Shown here piece after piece: positions 54,546 through 64,000 of a DNA stretch of 64,000 bases. Each line of letters opens with the position of its first letter. Positions within the stretch are counted from its first letter, which is position 1. This DNA comes from Chaenocephalus aceratus (Eukaryota; Chordata; Actinopteri; Perciformes; Channichthyidae), in contig CM043785.1 in assembly GCA_023974075.1 (NCBI GenBank), positions 22,819,169 through 22,883,168 on the forward strand. The letters run 5' to 3'. The position numbers were made by a program, and so were the translations under genes. Under the pieces are notes generated by a model that saw nothing but the letters and a program-made list of their open reading frames with translations, searched no databases and was not told the origin of the DNA.

Positions 54546-56792
54546 GTGACAGAGCTGGAAGTCCACGGTTCCCCAGCTCTAAATGTGTTCCCGCCGCCTC
54601 GAGAGATGCCTCAACACCATCCTCAAGTCCGCACAAACACATGTCACACATTTGTTGATTTTTCTGTCATAAAACATTTGCCGCTGACGCATCCAGGCTT
54701 CAGGCCGAGGGCGCAGCTCAAAAAAATGAAAAGAAAAACAATAAAACCAATAAACAGCCCGTCAACTGTTCCCCTTCTGAGAGTAGCTACGGCATCTCTC
54801 AAAAGGCGGATTACAGGCGGGTCTGTGAAGGCACCACCGCCACGCGCATGCGCAGTGCCGGCTGGGGCTTTAAGGGCACCACCGTCACGCGCATACGCAG
54901 TGTCGGTGGGGATTGTCGAAAAGGGGCACCACTGTGTTCAGACACTAGAGGGCCCCATAACACAACAAATAGAGACTCAGAGGGGAAGAGACGTGACATC
55001 TCCACTGGCTCTAAGGAGCATGCAGTGGAAGATGCTCACATCATCTGGTTGGGTTTTCAAGACAGTAACACGGGGCTACAGACTCCAATTCGCTGTCACC
55101 CATCCTCGCTTCTCGGGCATTCTGCATTCGCAGGCCCGAGGAGAGTCAGCCCATATTCTGGAGAGAGAGATTCTCTCACTCCTAGAAAAGAGGACTATAT
55201 CTATTGTACCCTCCGAGCAGAGTCAGGGCGCCTTCTATTCCAAGTACTTCCTCGTTCCCAAACGGCGAGGGAACGGAATTCGGCCAATACTTGATTTGAG
55301 GGCTCTGAACAAATATCTAAAAAGATATAAGTTCAGAATGCTCACTCACACATCTCTGCTGCGGCTCGTGCGACAAGACGACTGGTTTACATCAGTCGAC
55401 CTGAAAGATGGGTATTTTCACATCCCAGTATATTACCCACACAGGAAATATCTGAGATTCGCATTTCAGGGGATCTGTTATGAATACAGAGTACTCCCCT
55501 TCGGTCTGTCTCTCAGTCCAAGGGTGTTTGTACAATGTACGGAAGCCGCGATAGCCCCGTTAAGACAACAGGGTATTCGCCTGGCGACCTACCTGGACGA
55601 CTGGCTGCTTCTCGCACAGTCGGAGCAGGAGGCTGTTACGCAGACAAATGTCCTCGTAAAGCACCTGCTCAACCTGGGTTTCATAATAAACACAGAGAAG
55701 AGCATGTTGTGCCCCGCGCAGACTATACTCTTCCTGGGTTTACGCCTGAACTCGATGCCCTTTTCAGCTCGCTTGTCAGCGGAAAGAGTGAAAGCTTTCA
55801 GAGCTTGTCTCGCTCTTTTCCAGCTGCGCAAACATGTTCTCTTCAGATCATGCCTGCGATTGCTGGGGCACATGGCGTCAGCCATCCTGGTCGTACGACT
55901 GGGACGCTTACACATGAGGGTGATGGTTACTGTGAAATGCGTAATGGCACTGCGCCACTGGCTGCACCCGACTTTTCTAGTACGAGGTGTGCCTATGGGT
56001 GCTGTCCTTTCACGGAAAGTGGTCACCACGGACGCATGTCTGACAGGTTGGGGAGGTATTTATGAAGGTCGCCCGGTGAGGGGTCTCTGGAGCAGAGACC
56101 TCCAGCGGACACACATAAATTACCTGGAGCTTTTAGCGGTGTTTCTCACCATAAAACGCTTTCTGCCTTTCCTCAGGGGACATCACGTCCTCGTGAGGAC
56201 AGACAATACGACCACAATATCGTATATTAACTGCCAAGGGGGTTTGCGTTCTCTCCAGTTACACACACTGGCGCGCAAACTGATCCTATGGAGCGGTAGA
56301 CGTCTCCTCTCTCTGAGAGCGACGCACGTACCGGGAGTAATGAACCTCGGGGCAGATCTTCTGTCCAGAGGTATACCACTTTATGCAGACTGGACTCTAC
56401 ATCCAAGGATTGTGAGCCAGCTGTGGGTGCGTTACGGCAGAGCCGCGGTGGATCTGTTCGCATCGAAAGACAACGCTCAGTGTCAGCTGTTCTTTTCGAT
56501 GCGCGATCTAAATGCACCGTTAGGCGTGTATGCACGATTGGCCCTGGGCCTTCTGTACGCGTTCCCACCCCTGGCTCTGATACCCTCAACTCTGGCCAGA
56601 GTGAGAGAGCAACGCCACACACTTATTCTGATAGCTCCGCACTGGCCAGCTATGTACTGGCTTGCGGAGATATATCAGCTGCTGTGCGGGCAGCCATGGC
56701 AGCTCCCACTACGCAGGGACATACTCTCCCAAGCGGGGGGGAGATCTTTCACCCACACCCAGAGCGCTTGGCTCTATGGGCCTGGCCCGTGA
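54546..56792 (+). CDS. DIRS reverse transcriptase and RNase H
   Basis: The 748-residue frame encodes the polymerase of copy C. A linker with two Pro/Ala repeat units (about 95-122) precedes RT (about 205-400). RT shows YFLVPKRRGNGIRPILDLR, Asp285 in FTSVDLKDGYFHIP, LPFGLSLSPRVF and the catalytic YLDD at 349-352. RNase H (about 490-610) keeps Asp496 (TTDAC), Glu528 (YLELLAVF), Asp553 (RTDNTTT) and Asp604 (GADLLSR). A C-terminal region typical of DIRS (VDLFASKDNAQC, LILIAPHWP) completes it. No stop or frame break is visible, so this is the only possibly functional polymerase in the window. An earlier segment may be needed for the natural start. Confidence 0.85.
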   Translation: MTELEVHGSPALNVFPPPREMPQHHPQVRTNTCHTFVDFSVIKHLPLTHPGFRPRAQLKKMKRKTIKPINSPSTVPLLRVATASLKRRITGGSVKAPPPRACAVPAGALRAPPSRAYAVSVGIVEKGHHCVQTLEGPITQQIETQRGRDVTSPLALRSMQWKMLTSSGWVFKTVTRGYRLQFAVTHPRFSGILHSQARGESAHILEREILSLLEKRTISIVPSEQSQGAFYSKYFLVPKRRGNGIRPILDLRALNKYLKRYKFRMLTHTSLLRLVRQDDWFTSVDLKDGYFHIPVYYPHRKYLRFAFQGICYEYRVLPFGLSLSPRVFVQCTEAAIAPLRQQGIRLATYLDDWLLLAQSEQEAVTQTNVLVKHLLNLGFIINTEKSMLCPAQTILFLGLRLNSMPFSARLSAERVKAFRACLALFQLRKHVLFRSCLRLLGHMASAILVVRLGRLHMRVMVTVKCVMALRHWLHPTFLVRGVPMGAVLSRKVVTTDACLTGWGGIYEGRPVRGLWSRDLQRTHINYLELLAVFLTIKRFLPFLRGHHVLVRTDNTTTISYINCQGGLRSLQLHTLARKLILWSGRRLLSLRATHVPGVMNLGADLLSRGIPLYADWTLHPRIVSQLWVRYGRAAVDLFASKDNAQCQLFFSMRDLNAPLGVYARLALGLLYAFPPLALIPSTLARVREQRHTLILIAPHWPAMYWLAEIYQLLCGQPWQLPLRRDILSQAGGRSFTHTQSAWLYGPGP

Positions 56793-57276
56793 GTTTTACA
56801 ATCTGAATACAGTGTGACATGAAGCTGACCCTGGCAGCTGCCAAGCGAGCCAGTGGCACTCATGCGCTATCTGTACAGTCTTCATGCACTCAGTTCGCCC
56901 CAGGGCAAACAGAGTGTGGTTGAAGCCCAACCCTGCCTTTATCTTAAGGCGGTTGGTTCAGGTACCACATTTGACATTGAGGCATCATCCCTGCCACTGT
57001 ATTCCTCCGGGGAACAGCGGCCGGATTTGCCGTGTCTAGCCCGTGCTTTACGCACGTACAGGGACAGATCAAGGGTGCTTTGTCATAGTGACCAACCCCT
57101 TGTGTCCTGGGCTAACCCTTATAAGGGCAAGCCTGTTACTAAGCAACGGCTCTCCCACCGGTTTGTGGAAGCAGTTGCTTTGGGGCCCATACGAGTCAGA
57201 GTTCGCAGGAACCCTCGCGTCCGCGAGCTCTTTCGACTCAGGGTCTGGCTGCATCCTGGGCTCTGTCCAGGATATG
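56423..57276 (+). pseudogene. DIRS copy C recombinase remnant
   Basis: A frame (56423-56806) overlapping the end of RT in another register matches the N-terminal part of the recombinase frame of copies A and B. After YNLNTV-like DNA near 56810, about 440 bases including the SAM-like core are missing. The rest (56853-57276) is frame-broken: LSSPQGKQSVVEA and VTKQRLSHRFVEA are recognisable, but HxxR and Tyr are lost. Confidence 0.75.
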
Positions 57277-58731
57277 TGTGTAAAGCCCGGACTGGACACA
57301 ACAGATCCTGCGCCTAACAGTGCGTTTAAATCGTGCATTAAAGAGAACAGCTGTCATTGAGCATTTTCTCTTTTTGCGAACAGACTTAACGCGGCTCCGC
57401 CGTAACGCACCCACAGCGGACTCCCGATCCTTGGATGAGGATTCCAGTCTGCATAGAGTGGTGCACCTTTGGACAGTAATTCTGTCCCGAGGTGCATCAC
57501 TCCCGGTACCTGTGTCGTTCTCAGAGAGAGGAGACGTCTGCCGCTCCAAGGGATCAGTTTGTGTGCCAGTGTGTGTGACTGGAGACAACGCAACCTCCCC
57601 TGGCGGTTCATACACAATATTGTGTTGTCTGTCCTCACGAGGACATGGTGTTCTCTGAGAGAAGGCAGGAAGCGTTTTAGGGTGGAGAACACCGCTAAAA
57701 GCTCCGGGTAGTTTACGTGTGCCCGCTGGAGGTCTCTGCTCTAGGGACCTCTCACCGGGCGACCTTCGTAAATACCCTATCAGCCTGTCTGACATGCGTC
57801 CGTGGTGACCACCTTCCGTGAAAAGACAGCACCCGTAGGCGCGTCCCGCACTAGAAAAGTCGGGTGTAGTGCCACGACGCATTACATAATAACCAATACT
57901 CTCCGCACGCCGTGGCGCGCGGGGTTTAGTTTTATTATGAGACCCATGTTGAGTGGGTGCTTTACGAGTACATCTTTCCCCGTAATCTGACTCTGCTCGG
58001 TGGGCATTATAGATAAAACCCTTCTTTCTAGGAGAGAGAGAACCTCTCTCTCCAGAATATGGGTTGACTCTCTCTGGGCTTGTGAAAACAGATAAAGTAT
58101 AACTGTTTTGAGAAGCCCAGGCAGATGTCGTGAGTATCTCCTGATGTATGCTCCTTAGAGCCAGCTGAGATGTCACGCTTACGGCTCCGGCCGGCACTGC
58201 GCATGCGCGTGACGGAGGTGCCCTTACAGCCCCAGCCGGCACTGCGCATGCGCGTGGCGGTGGTGCCTTCACAGACCCGTCAATAATCCGCCTCTTGAGA
58301 GATGCCGTAGCTGCTCTCAAAAGGGGAAGAATTGGCGGGCTGTCCTTTACAGCTCTAGCCGGCACTGCGCATGCGCGTGACGGTGGAGCCTTCACGACCC
58401 CAGCCGGCACTGCGCATGCGCGTGACGGTAGTGCCCTTAAAGCCCCAGCCGGCACTGCGCATGCGCGTGGCGGTGGTGCCTTCACAGACCCGTCAATAAT
58501 CCGCCTTTTGAGAGATGCCGTAGCTGCTCTCAAAAGGGGAAGAATTGGCGGGCTGTTTATTGGATTTATTGATTTTCTTTTCATTTTTTTGAGCTGCGCC
58601 CTCGGCCTGAAGCCTGGATGCGTCAGCGGCAAATGTTTAATGACAGAATGATCAACCAGTGTGTGACATGTGTTTGTGCAGACTTGAGGATGGTGTTTAG
58701 GCATCTCTCGAGGCGGCGGGAACACATTCAC
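57238..58731 (-). pseudogene. DIRS copy D linker fused to shifted RNase H frame, no recombinase core
   Basis: The 497-residue frame has PPPRACAVPAGA repeats (about 80-190), TSQLALRSIHQEILT, the deletion scar around HGSHNKTKPRAPRR, and the shifted RNase H text also seen in copies A and B. After FKRTVRR it jumps across a second deletion into recombinase DNA in a wrong frame. It then runs past the junction into copy C sequence. No catalytic residue of RT or recombinase remains. Confidence 0.75.
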
Positions 58732-61015
58732 GGAGGGGAGAATGGGGGGCTGTCAGGCCGCTCGCTTTTTCTTCCTCGACTGCTGGTCGAAAGTCTGGGT
58801 TGGCTGCGCCTGGGCTGCAGCCGGAACCGGAGACTTTCTAGGCCAACTCGCCTTCGTCTCCTGCCTGGGCTGGGGACTCGGGGCGGGCTGCGACCTCTGC
58901 TGTTTCGGTATTTTAAACCGAGCAGGGTTTGGGGCAGCTTGGGCGAAGGGTTGCCGCTGTGAACAGCGGCTGGACCTTTCGAGGGAGGCAGAGGTGGAGG
59001 GCCTCGTCTTCCTTATTTTTCGACTCGCATCTCCTCTGCATGGAGGTGAGAGCGGAGCCGAAAATCCCCTCGGGAACGATGGGCATGTCAAGCACATCCT
59101 CCTTTTCCCGGTCTGGGAGGTTGGTGAGGTTGAGCCATCTAGCTCTTTCCTGCACCACCATAATCCCCATTGCCTTGCCCGTGGCCTGGACGGTGCAGCG
59201 TTGGACACGGAGACAAATGTCTGTGACCGCAGCCATCTCATCCAGAGTGGCCGGTCCAGGATTGCTCGACAGATCCTCACAGAGCTCCGCTTGGTATGCA
59301 GTTAGCAGTGAGGAAACGTTCAGAGCCCTGGCGGACAGCGCTGCGGCTCTGTAGGACCGTTCAGTCATGGTCGACTGGAATCTGTCCGCCTTCGCTGGCA
59401 GTGTGGGTTTCCTGCTTGGTGACGGGCCCATCCTCGGTAGGAGGTGGGTTGCCACCAGCGGTTCCATAGGCGGTATGCGGAGCAGGCCGAGCCTCTCCAT
59501 ACCGTCACAGTCTAGGGAGGAGGCACCCTGGATTGGGGCCTTGTTGCTAAAGGGCCGGTCTCTCCACGAGACCGACACCTCATCCAACATCTCCGGGAAG
59601 ACCGGAAGGAGTTGCCTCTTCGTCCTCGTTGTTTGTGGAAAATGTTTCCCCTCGTAACGGGACCTGGAGGTCTCCTTGGCCATTTCGGGCCACGGGATGT
59701 CTAGCCTGGACGCGGCGCGCTGACACACGGCCTGCAGGTCCATGCTTAGACAGGGCGAAGCTGGTGTGCTATCGCCCGGGAGAGCAGCCATCGCTCCCGG
59801 CTTTGCAGCCTGAGCTGATGACATGAAGATGTCGTCTTCTTGCTCATCCGAATCAGACAGGAGGAACTCAGAGGCATCCTCTTCGTCCTCCATGTAATCC
59901 AATTCTAGGACATCCTCCGCGGGTGAAACCATGGTGAGGTCCAGCCGGGAGCCCCAGCTTGGTAAAGCATGGGGCCCCGTTCCCGCGTCTCTTGCCGCCA
60001 CCGGGTCCCGGCCTGACATGGCGCGGAATTCCGGTTCCGCAGCTGCCGCTGTTGATGAGCCCCAGACCGAAATGGTGAGGGGCTCAGTCTCTGCGGCGGA
60101 CGCTCCCGCGTCTTGATTGCCAGCCGGCAAATCAATGGACATGAGGGGATCCTGTCCCGACAAGCTAGCTTGTCGTGCTAACCGTCGGCGGAGGCTCTTC
60201 ATGGTGAAGCGGGCACAATGCCCGCACGAGCCGGGGTTGTCAATAGCCTCCTGGGCGTGTTCCAGCCCGAGGCAGGACGAGCAGACCTGATGTGAGTCTG
60301 TGCCTGATACCTTCAACCCACAGCCGCAGAGTCGAGCCTCCGAGTCCCTGGCTCCTCTGGTGTGAGGGAGAGAGGCGTCCATCTCGTTCGCCGCGTGGCG
60401 TGGAGAGGACCCGCTCGTAACAGATACGTAGAGAAAAAAGTGTTACCAACCTGTCTTTAATCCGGAGAAAAAAGGACGGTGTGGGTCTTTTTTCTCAAAG
60501 AATATTACCTAGTGTGGTAATATTATTTTAATCCTTTTCTCCTCCGTGAGAAGAGAAAAGAAAAAACGTCCTCGCTACCGTGGTGTTGGCAGTGAGGGAA
60601 AACAAGCTATCAATGGGTGTGTTGCTAGCTTGAAAATCAAAACCTTACCTTAATTCCAGAGGAACAACGGCAGGGTTGATTATTTATAATACTAACTGGT
60701 GTGTTAGTACTATAGTCTTCTTGCGAAGCAGAAAGAGTAGCCGGCTAACGCCCGTCGACCGAGGTTAGCTTTGGTTCAGTCTGTGGACTGTTTAGCTAGC
60801 CCGGCTACCATTAGAGATGTGCTCTGAAGCGAGAAGAGGTGTTTGAATGACGCATGCGTTGTGGCGCAGGCTACTTATAGGGGGTGATTTCCCCTGACGT
60901 TGACGTCAAGATCACCAGCCAATCAGGATTGGCGTAATGAGATTGATACTTCTGTTTGCTCCACGATGAGACGCATCCCATAGTGAGACATCGAACGGAG
61001 TGTTATGAATGAGAA
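57277..61015 (-). mobile_element. DIRS copy D, minus strand, RT-deleted and recombinase-truncated
   Basis: It starts at the right with the 5' terminal repeat (60837-61015), then leader, a full-length gag, the linker with minisatellite and the RT-deletion scar. It ends inside the recombinase region at the junction with copy C. It lacks the 3' terminal repeat. Confidence 0.85.
58913..60382 (-). CDS. gag: DIRS copy D Gag, apparently full length
   Basis: The 489-residue frame starts MDASLPHTRG just after a leader that matches copies B and C. Residues 10-50 hold the cysteine cluster CGCGLKVSG, CSSCLG, CGHC. An acidic serine-rich region (FLLSDSDEQEDDIFM) lies near 170-185. The middle part (YRAAALSARALNVSSLLTAY, LDEMAAVTDICLRVQR) is helical, as expected of a capsid domain. 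C-terminally LVNLTNLPDREKEDVL-like text precedes the end. This is the most complete Gag of the four copies and the reference for the others. Confidence 0.75.
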   Translation of the reverse strand: MDASLPHTRGARDSEARLCGCGLKVSGTDSHQVCSSCLGLEHAQEAIDNPGSCGHCARFTMKSLRRRLARQASLSGQDPLMSIDLPAGNQDAGASAAETEPLTISVWGSSTAAAAEPEFRAMSGRDPVAARDAGTGPHALPSWGSRLDLTMVSPAEDVLELDYMEDEEDASEFLLSDSDEQEDDIFMSSAQAAKPGAMAALPGDSTPASPCLSMDLQAVCQRAASRLDIPWPEMAKETSRSRYEGKHFPQTTRTKRQLLPVFPEMLDEVSVSWRDRPFSNKAPIQGASSLDCDGMERLGLLRIPPMEPLVATHLLPRMGPSPSRKPTLPAKADRFQSTMTERSYRAAALSARALNVSSLLTAYQAELCEDLSSNPGPATLDEMAAVTDICLRVQRCTVQATGKAMGIMVVQERARWLNLTNLPDREKEDVLDMPIVPEGIFGSALTSMQRRCESKNKEDEALHLCLPRKVQPLFTAATLRPSCPKPCSV

Positions 61016-61313
61016 CTATAGGATACTTACGTAACCCCAGTTCTCAGAGTAACATGAAGTGAGATGTCTCACCAGACGGCCCTCCTTGCTATGGTGAAGC
61101 GAGAAGAGGTGCTTATTTTGAATGACGCATGCGTCGTGGCACAAGCTACTTATAGGGGGTGAATTCCCTGACGCTGACGTCAAGATCACCAGCCAATCAG
61201 GATTGGCGTATTGAGATTGATGCTTCTGTTTGCTCCGCGATGAGGCGCATCCCATAGTGAGACATCTCACTTCATGTTACTCTGAAGCCTGGGATTACGT
61301 AAGTAACCTATAG
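61016..61313. repeat. DIRS terminal module U3
   Basis: 298 bp with inverted ends CTATAGGATACTTACGTAAC and GATTACGTAAGTAACCTATA. It lies outside the 5' terminal repeat of copy D, whereas U1 and U2 lie outside 3' terminal repeats. Confidence 0.7.
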
Positions 61314-61689
61314 TTTTTGTCTTTGAAGTGCCACACCGAGTTGCATTGGTTTTTAAAACTCAACAGTTTTCCTTACAAATATCAGATAATCCACTTGGCA
61401 TAGTGTAGATTCAGAGAAACAGCAAGACATTCTACTTTAGCTCTTGAATTTATAGTACAGAGACCATCAATGACTGACTTGCACTGACAGATAAAAGCTG
61501 TCATGTTCATGAGAACTGAAATAAAATATAGTTATGAGAAATGTTTCTGATTTTAAATTGACATTGAAAAGCCCCCTGTTGTACTGGGAACTCTGCTCCT
61601 CCGTTAGTCTGGGCTTCACATTTAAAGTTGGCATTTTCATTGCTTAATGATGACACTTTAAGAATGTCTGCCAGTTGCGTCAAAATATT
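61314..61689. other. No gene seen
   Basis: Unique-looking AT-rich DNA between the DIRS block and a LINE fragment. Confidence 0.5.
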
Positions 61690-62465
61690 TCAAGTCGGTG
61701 CCAGAAGATGCTCCTTAACCGTCCACTCTGACAGACACTGTGGTGGCCAGTGTGCTCTTCTTTGCCGTGGTGTGCTGGGGTGGAAACACAAACACTAGGG
61801 ACACTGGCAGGCTGAACAAGCTTGTGAGGAAGGCTAGCTCTGTAGTTGGAGTACAACTGGACAATCTGGAGGAGGTTGCAGAAGGGAGGACGAGGAGGAA
61901 GCTTGACAGCATCCTATAGAACCCCTCCCACCCACTCCATGCAGAGCTAGTGAAGATGAGGAGTACGTTCAGCCACAGACTCATCCCTCCACGACACAGC
62001 ACCAAGCGCCTCGGACAGTCCTTTGTGCCTGTAGCCATCAGGCACAACAAGGGGTCAATAATGTAAAAATAATAATAATATAAAATCACTGGACATAAAT
62101 ATACACTGTTTCCACAACCCATTTTAATATATTAGTAGTAGACCAAATATATAGATAGATATGTCACTATATATGTACAGATGTCCATTTTCACTTGTAA
62201 CTTTAACTCATTTTGCACTTCATAATTTATATGACCAAATATGTATATATGCTGACAGTTATTTTACTCTTATTTTTACTCATCTCCTATTTCATAGTCT
62301 TTTATTATTATTATCACTATTATTTAAAAACATTTTCTTGATTTTATTTTTGATTTTATTAATCTGTGAATCTGTGTCCTGTTTTTCACACTTACCCTGT
62401 TGCTGCTTGTCCAACTGAATTTCCCCACGGGGATTAATTAAGGTCCATCTTATCTTATCTTATAT
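61690..62465 (+). pseudogene. LINE ORF2 C-terminal fragment with 3' tail
   Basis: The plus strand reads VVASVLFFAVVCWGGNTNTR, then LNKLVRKASSVVG, and later HRLIPPRHSTKRLGQSFVPV with a stop near 62063. This is the end of a fish LINE ORF2. One in-frame TAG lies near 61917. The 3' end carries TTTCCCCACGGGGATTAATT and a (TCTTA)n tail at about 62443-62463. Confidence 0.7.
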
Positions 62466-62984
62466 ATTGCACACAAGCAGTCCTTCAGCATGCCAATCAC
62501 TCGCCTCAGTGGCCATTGTGTGGTGTGGTTTGCTTCATTTCAGAGATAATGACATTTACAATATCTTGTGTTCAGCATTCTATCATATCATGCTGGGATG
62601 ATAGCGTACGGTACAGTAAGTGGTATGAGATTAAGGTTGATACTTCTGCAGAAAGAGGTCACACTGATTTAAAAGTGTGTTCATCATTTCCATGCAAGGC
62701 ACCAATGTGGTAACTTCTAAGTTATGTTGCCATGCACACTATTATTGTTTAATTGTTGATATATTTATAATCCACGTCAAGTATTCAGTTTCGGCGGCAT
62801 TTCTTCAGTTTTTCCAAAGGTCTTCTCATCAGGGCTCTATAAATAAAGAACTACGGCAGATTTGTAATATGTAAAGCAGCCGAAACGTGTATTACAATAC
62901 CGTTATGTGATGACTTTCAAAGAGAAAAGCAAGAGCACTCGGAATTAAGTATTATTTTATTATTTTAAAAATGTTTTCCGGATT
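62466..62984. other. No gene seen
   Basis: No recognisable element or coding region. Confidence 0.5.
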
Positions 62985-63600
62985 TCATATAATATAAACA
63001 CAAAATCCCAGCATGCATTGCGGCTAAAACATCCAATCAGCGAGTTTAAACCATAGCTGAGGATCTTGGGTAATCGCTCTAAATGCCTACGTCTGTTTCC
63101 GGTTATTTTTATTTTGAAATTCAGTTCCTGACGGACGCCAAAAAAGCCCGAGATTATGGAATTAAACCAATAAATAAAAGCAAGGATAATTGTGTGTTAT
63201 TGGTGAGTAAATAACAGTGTGTTATTTTGAAAAGAATAACAAATTAGAAGAAAAAAAGATTTAAAAAATACAGATTTCAGTATCCTGAGGCTCTGAGCCC
63301 CATTTATTTTCCTCACAGACGGCAACAAAAGTCCGAAATTATACGATTTAAAATAAAAGCAATAATTGTGGCTTGATATTGAGTAAGAACATCTTTTTAT
63401 GAACCACACAGCTTCCGGTCTTCGACGACCCGACCAGAGAAAAATACGTGCTGCAGGCACGAAACACATTACCAGTAGAAATATTGCTTTTAAAATCGTG
63501 CTGTGCAACACGAAAAAAAGGGGAAAATCGTGTTAGTGAACACGAATCAATAGATTAAAAATCGTGTTGGTGAACACGAAATGTCATGAGACTGGGTTGT
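62985..63600. repeat. Repeat with CGTGTT..AACACG hairpins
   Basis: AATCGTGTT(A/G)GTGAACACGAA occurs twice (about 63521 and 63568), and a related AAATCGTGCTGTGCAACACG at 63493. Each can fold on itself. The segment around 63003-63080 (CCAGCATGCATTGCGGC, ATAGCTGAGGATCTTGGGTA) resembles parts of the 21.2-22.0 kb arm. Confidence 0.5.
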
Positions 63601-63635
63601 ATGGTTAGGCCTTGGCAGGCCATGCTCACTTTATG

Positions 63636-64000
63636 CTGCGTTTCCATTACAGTTTAGTACTGGGGTAGTAACTATAGTAACGCAGTGTAGGCGGGGTGAT
63701 CGGCTGTTCGGCGGGCGGAGCGACGCTGCGTAAAACTGCTGTGACGTCATCTTCAATGCGAACCACAAACCAAAACATCAGCTGTTAGCTGTTAGCACTC
63801 CGAGCTCACAGCTCCTCATATCTGTTCAGAAACTAGACAAAAGTTAAACAAGTACAAACCACAGACTGTCTGTGTCATGGCGAATACAGCCGCTGGTTTA
63901 TTTTTGTCTCTAGGTCATTGTTGTGAGTGCGGACGGAGCATATACAACGTTAGCTTAGCCTGATCGATCCGATCTCCATTCAGAAAACACGCATTTTAAA
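63636..64000. repeat. Left end of a MITE running out of the window
   Basis: GCTGCGTTTCCATTACAGTT is a common fish MITE terminus. The right end is not in the window, so the class cannot be settled. Confidence 0.4.

Larger units (their letters stand above)
48554..57276 (+). mobile_element. DIRS copy C, plus strand, with RT but broken recombinase
   Basis: It starts with the 5' terminal repeat (GTTCTCGTTCAAAACACTCC), has a leader, gag, an open RT/RNase H frame and a decayed recombinase. It ends where sequence of copy D begins in opposite orientation near 57276. A 4.4 kb hAT element interrupts the leader. No 3' terminal repeat is present. Confidence 0.85.

Noticed and set aside
60240..60449. Short minus-strand frame over the DIRS D gag start
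   Set aside because: Shadow of the gag frame; the family match fixes gag in the other register.

Overview
The window reads as teleost fish genomic DNA, AT-rich and intron-poor, and almost everything recognisable in it is a transposable element. The families present point to a ray-finned fish: L2-type LINEs, a Gmr1-like Ty3/gypsy element with a SCAN-like Gag, DIRS elements with tyrosine recombinases, hAT and PIF/Harbinger-like MITEs, and a BEL/Pao Gag fragment. I see no ordinary host housekeeping gene. The only candidate spliced gene is a zinc-finger/tyrosine-recombinase gene at 28.3-30.7 kb.

Layout. 1-5147 is mostly featureless. 5148-8502 is an RT-less Gmr1-like LTR retrotransposon. 8503-18543 is one old minus-strand L2-type LINE, split by a second LINE (9148-13351, duplicated target CTGTTT) and by a 3.2 kb LTR element (14217-17464, duplicated target CAGAC). 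A Harbinger-like MITE follows at 18547-19083. From 19354 to 44042 the sequence has mirror symmetry. Two outer arms lie in inverted orientation (19354-22008 and 42436-44042). Inside them are two inverted DIRS copies, A (minus, 22705-25392) and B (plus, 31318-35968). In the centre are satellites and the zinc-finger/recombinase gene. The right half is further broken by a BEL/Pao fragment, several hAT elements with 8-bp target duplications, and a solo LTR. 44043-48553 looks unique and empty. 48554-61313 holds a second inverted DIRS pair, C (plus, with RT) and D (minus, without RT). Copy C is interrupted by a set of hAT elements nested inside each other. 61690-64000 holds a LINE 3' end and MITE-like repeats.

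How the parts relate. DIRS copies A, B and D appear to share one internally deleted structure that removes the reverse-transcriptase core. In A and B a long frame runs from the deletion into an intact tyrosine recombinase. Copy C keeps an open RT/RNase H frame but has a broken recombinase. The copies are therefore complementary, as expected of a non-autonomous subfamily mobilised in trans (inference). The LTR element at 14.2-17.5 kb has a putative primer site that can pair with the predicted start of its own transcript, as in Tf1/sushi self-priming. All assignments rest on reading motifs, repeats and target duplications by eye; no database search was possible.
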